Assembly (NCBI GenBank): GCA_947625755.1
Contig: CANQPJ010000002.1
Coordinates: 98,697-162,696, forward strand
Source: an uncultured Lachnospiraceae bacterium
Lineage (GTDB): Bacteria > Bacillota > Clostridia > Lachnospirales > Lachnospiraceae
Reading direction: 5' to 3'
Length of the DNA stretch: 64,000 nucleotides
The notes below the pieces were generated by a model. It searched no databases, was not told where the DNA came from, and saw only the letters and a program-made list of their open reading frames with translations. Position numbers and translations under genes: made by a program. This document shows positions 62,042 to 64,000 of this stretch, piece by piece. Each line of letters begins with the position of its first letter. The first letter of the stretch is position 1.

Positions 62042-63022
62042 TTATTCTATAACATTTATAGGGGTTTCTGCAAGCCATTTTTTTAAATTTTCTGAAACGA
62101 TTTTCATAAGCCTTGTTCGTGTCTCTAGCGGAGCCCATGCCACATGAGGAGTTATCACGATATTTTTGGCATCAAGCAGCGGACAATCCGGCGCCATCGG
62201 CTCCTTGCAAACCACATCTAATGCGGCTCCTGCTATTATATTATTATTTAAAGCCTCTACTAAATCTTTCTCATTTACCACTCCTCCGCGAGAGGTATTA
62301 ATGAACAGGCTTTCTTTTTTCATTTTGGCAAAGAATGTTTTATTACACATTCCTTCAGAATCTTTATTCAACGGACAGTGCATCGTTACAATATCAGAAC
62401 TGTTAAGAAGCACATCTATGTCAACATACTGCACATCTTCTCTCATTGTCGGATTGTTTTCATCACTATTCTTCTCTTGCAGCAGACTTCTACTGTATGC
62501 CAGCACATGCATTCCAAAAGCTTTTGCTATCTGTGCAACTTTTTTCCCAATAGAGCCATATCCGATAATTCCTATTGTTTTTCCATAAATTTCTTTCATT
62601 TCCATAAATGGAGAAAATTTATCTGTGTGAATCCAGCCTTCTTTTTTTACAAATTCATTATATCTGTCGATTGTGTTGTAATAGTGAAGAATCAAGGCAA
62701 ATACATGTTGTGCAACTGCTTCTGTGGAATAACTTCCGGCATTACAGACTGTGATGTGTTTTTCCCTTGTATACTCCAAATCTATATTATTGTAACCTGT
62801 GGCAAAAAGTCCGATATATTTTAAATTTTTTGCCTGACTAAGATTTTTTCTGTTCATTGGAGACTTGTTGCACAATACAATATCTGCATCCCTGATACGC
62901 TCTGCCACCTGCTCGTCGGTTGTGAACGGATAAATGGTTACATCTCCATATACATTAAATATTGAAAAATCAATATCATTATTAATGGTAAGGGTTTCTG
63001 CATCCAAGATTACAATTTTCAT
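62042..63022 (-). CDS. D-2-hydroxyacid dehydrogenase (NAD-dependent)
   Basis: 326 aa. Rossmann motif KTIGIIGYGSIGKKVAQIAKAFGM (~res 145-168), catalytic Arg in INTSRGGVVNEKDL, Glu in LDVVCKEPM, His in IVITPHVAWAPLETR. The N-terminal AEVAQHV-type segment reads YSTEAVAQHVFALIL. The family reduces 2-keto acids such as hydroxypyruvate, glyoxylate or branched-chain keto acids; the sequence suggests the glycerate/hydroxypyruvate reductase branch but substrate is not certain. AGGGAGG lies 6 bp ahead. Its leader has a promoter and a terminator-like hairpin. Confidence 0.9.
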   Translation of the reverse strand: MKIVILDAETLTINNDIDFSIFNVYGDVTIYPFTTDEQVAERIRDADIVLCNKSPMNRKNLSQAKNLKYIGLFATGYNNIDLEYTREKHITVCNAGSYSTEAVAQHVFALILHYYNTIDRYNEFVKKEGWIHTDKFSPFMEMKEIYGKTIGIIGYGSIGKKVAQIAKAFGMHVLAYSRSLLQEKNSDENNPTMREDVQYVDIDVLLNSSDIVTMHCPLNKDSEGMCNKTFFAKMKKESLFINTSRGGVVNEKDLVEALNNNIIAGAALDVVCKEPMAPDCPLLDAKNIVITPHVAWAPLETRTRLMKIVSENLKKWLAETPINVIE

Positions 63023-63041
63023 AATATCCTCCCTTTTAAAG

Positions 63042-63075
63042 AAAAAGCCAAAATTGATGACTCAATCCGGCTTTT
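63042..63075 (-). promoter_or_regulatory. Terminator-like hairpin in the dehydrogenase 5' leader
   Basis: AAAAAGCC (63042-63049) pairs with GGCTTTTT (63068-63075), with an inner ATTGA/TCAAT stem. Leftward the stem ends GGCTTTTTCTTT, then the SD AGGGAGG. It lies between the candidate promoter (63097-63125) and the ATG, so it could attenuate the gene, or simply terminate read-through. Confidence 0.55.
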
Positions 63076-63096
63076 TCACATTTATTTATGTTATTT

Positions 63097-63125
63097 ATTA
63101 TAAAAAAAAGCGGTCAATAATGCAA
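63097..63125 (-). promoter_or_regulatory. Sigma-A promoter of the dehydrogenase gene
   Basis: On the leftward strand TTGCAT (63120-63125), 17 bp, TATAAT (63097-63102), with an AT-rich continuation. The predicted start is ~15-20 bp before the leader hairpin. Confidence 0.65.
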
Positions 63126-63196
63126 GGTTTTTCAGTCGTATACAAACCCGATAACCTCCGCTTCTCTCGCTCTTTAGGCTGCACCTATATAATCAA

Positions 63197-63239
63197 GAAA
63201 AGGAGATTCACGAATGCAAGCATTCCGAATCTCCTTTTC
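63197..63239 (-). terminator. Intrinsic terminator of efp
   Basis: Outer stem GAAAAGGAGATTC/GAATCTCCTTTTC with an inner GAATGC/GCATTC stem, 17 bp after the efp stop codon. Leftward sequence after the stem is TTGATTATATAGG; with the T-rich descending arm this is an effective-looking terminator. Confidence 0.8.
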
Positions 63240-63255
63240 TTTCTTTTTGCACGGT

Positions 63256-63813
63256 TTAAACTCTCTTTGAATATTCGCCGGTTCTTGTATCTATAACTAT
63301 TGTTTCTCCCTGCTCCACAAATAAAGGAACGTAAACAGTTGCTCCGGTCTCTACGATAGCCGGTTTTGTGGCATTCGTAGCTGTATTTCCCTTAAAGCCC
63401 GGTTCTGTATCCGTAATCTGCAGTTCTACTGTAATCGGTGGTTCTATTGCAAAAATATCCCCTTTACAGGAACAGATTTTGACGGTTTCGTTCTCTTTGA
63501 TAAATTTCAGTGAATCGCCAACTTTATCAGCGCCTACTGCTATCTGGTCATATGTTTCACCGTCCATAAAGTAATATAAATCTCCATCGTTATATAAATA
63601 CTGCATATCCTTTCTGTCAATATGCGCATTTTCAAACTTTTCTGTTGGTCTGAATGTTGTTTCTACAACACCGCCACTCTTAATATCTTTTAATTTTGTT
63701 CTAACGAACGCTGCGCCTTTTCCTGGTTTTACATGTTGAAACTCAATTATCTGACAGATTTTTCCCTCATATTCAATTGTAATACCATTTTTGAAATCGC
63801 CTGCTGTTACCAT
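63256..63813 (-). CDS. efp: Elongation factor P
   Basis: 185 aa, three-beta-domain EF-P. N-terminal [46 protein letters not shown] carries the PGKG loop with the Lys that reaches the P-site tRNA; later [21 protein letters not shown] and the C-terminal signature [47 protein letters not shown]. It relieves polyproline stalling. AGGAGG lies 8 bp before the ATG. No epmA/B-type modification gene is nearby, as expected for Firmicutes. Confidence 0.98.
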   Translation of the reverse strand: MVTAGDFKNGITIEYEGKICQIIEFQHVKPGKGAAFVRTKLKDIKSGGVVETTFRPTEKFENAHIDRKDMQYLYNDGDLYYFMDGETYDQIAVGADKVGDSLKFIKENETVKICSCKGDIFAIEPPITVELQITDTEPGFKGNTATNATKPAIVETGATVYVPLFVEQGETIVIDTRTGEYSKRV

Positions 63814-63920
63814 ATTTTTTCCTCCTAACAGTTCATCTGTGATAAATCACGCTTGTTTCATTATAAATTATATCTATGTGAATTTCAACTACTTACATAA
63901 AAATGAATGCTGCTTTTTCA

Positions 63921-64000
63921 TCAAAAGTCATTTGTAAAAGTAAATTCCACCCCAGAGATATCAAACATGGAATTAACTATCTCCAAAGATAATGGTGGAA
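63921..64000 (-). CDS. Possible 3' end of a leftward gene upstream of efp (partial)
   Basis: A leftward frame from the window edge reads EIVNSMFDISGVEFTFTNDF and stops at TGA 63921-63923. The last ~26 codons look protein-like and the orientation matches efp, but the fragment is too short to assign a family. Confidence 0.4.
   Translation of the reverse strand, partial: PPLSLEIVNSMFDISGVEFTFTNDF

Noticed and set aside
61929..62138. 69-codon leftward frame between the dehydrogenase and the 283-aa protein
   Set aside because: It overlaps the dehydrogenase 3' end and the leader hairpin of the next gene, with no SD; shadow frame.
1..64000. Mobile elements, prophage, toxin-antitoxin or defence modules
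   Set aside because: No transposase, integrase, phage structural, restriction or toxin-like product was recognised in any real reading frame; the 74-bp repeats carry no coding capacity.

Overview
The window is a low-GC, mostly leftward-transcribed chromosomal segment of a spore-forming Firmicute. It most resembles the Lachnospiraceae (gut or rumen Clostridia). Evidence: GerW (YtfJ)/DUF2953 sporulation genes, a Csp-like subtilase, AddAB instead of RecBCD, a minimal SufC/SufB-like pair, a large fused acyl-CoA dehydratase activase, an EDNLAYAA-type tmRNA tag, strong AGGAGG ribosome sites and Gram-positive lysine-riboswitch control of dapA. This is family-level inference; I cannot name the species.

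Layout. 1-2.5 kb: one-carbon/methionine genes (metF, a B12-dependent methionine synthase activation protein, and the 5' part of metH cut by the window edge). 2.7-9.6 kb: gerW/DUF2953, two unknown conserved genes, lysA-like decarboxylase, malQ and a rhomboid-like membrane protein. 9.9-14.1 kb: one rightward 1415-aa activase. 14.2-14.6 kb: first array of a 74-bp hairpin repeat. 14.7-19.6 kb: cysD-cysNC-arylsulfotransferase operon. 19.7-25.9 kb: a small protein whose SD sits in a hairpin, alkD-like, ung, lipid kinase, hisF-hisH and a two-component system. 26.1-26.5 kb: tmRNA with promoter and terminator. 26.5-31.3 kb: membrane protein, FocA/NirC-type channel, second two-component system, trxB-trxA. 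31.3-42.9 kb: subtilase, SufB/SufC-like pair, S66 peptidase, addA, addB. 43.1-49.5 kb: small membrane protein, second repeat array, nadE, amidase, acidic lipoprotein, and dapA-dapB under a lysine riboswitch. 49.5-61.9 kb: seven secreted or membrane-anchored proteins, namely four GH128-type beta-1,3-glucanases and three non-catalytic beta-sandwich proteins, six of them ending in Lys-rich Fn3-like modules. This region also holds two more repeat arrays on either side of a two-OB-fold SSB-like gene. 62-64 kb: D-2-hydroxyacid dehydrogenase and efp.

The most distinctive parts are (i) a family of 74-bp tandem intergenic repeats, in four arrays of 3-6 units, each unit an imperfect hairpin with TTACATAT/ATATGTAA arms and, in two arrays, a loop that is complementary to a downstream segment with compensatory changes; (ii) a dedicated PAPS-synthesis plus arylsulfotransferase operon with no reductive sulfate-assimilation genes; (iii) an exported beta-1,3-glucan-active locus whose proteins share an N-terminal module and cationic C-terminal tails; and (iv) a 16-bp inverted repeat that sequesters a ribosome binding site. 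All functional statements are from reading sequence and motifs; no database search was run.
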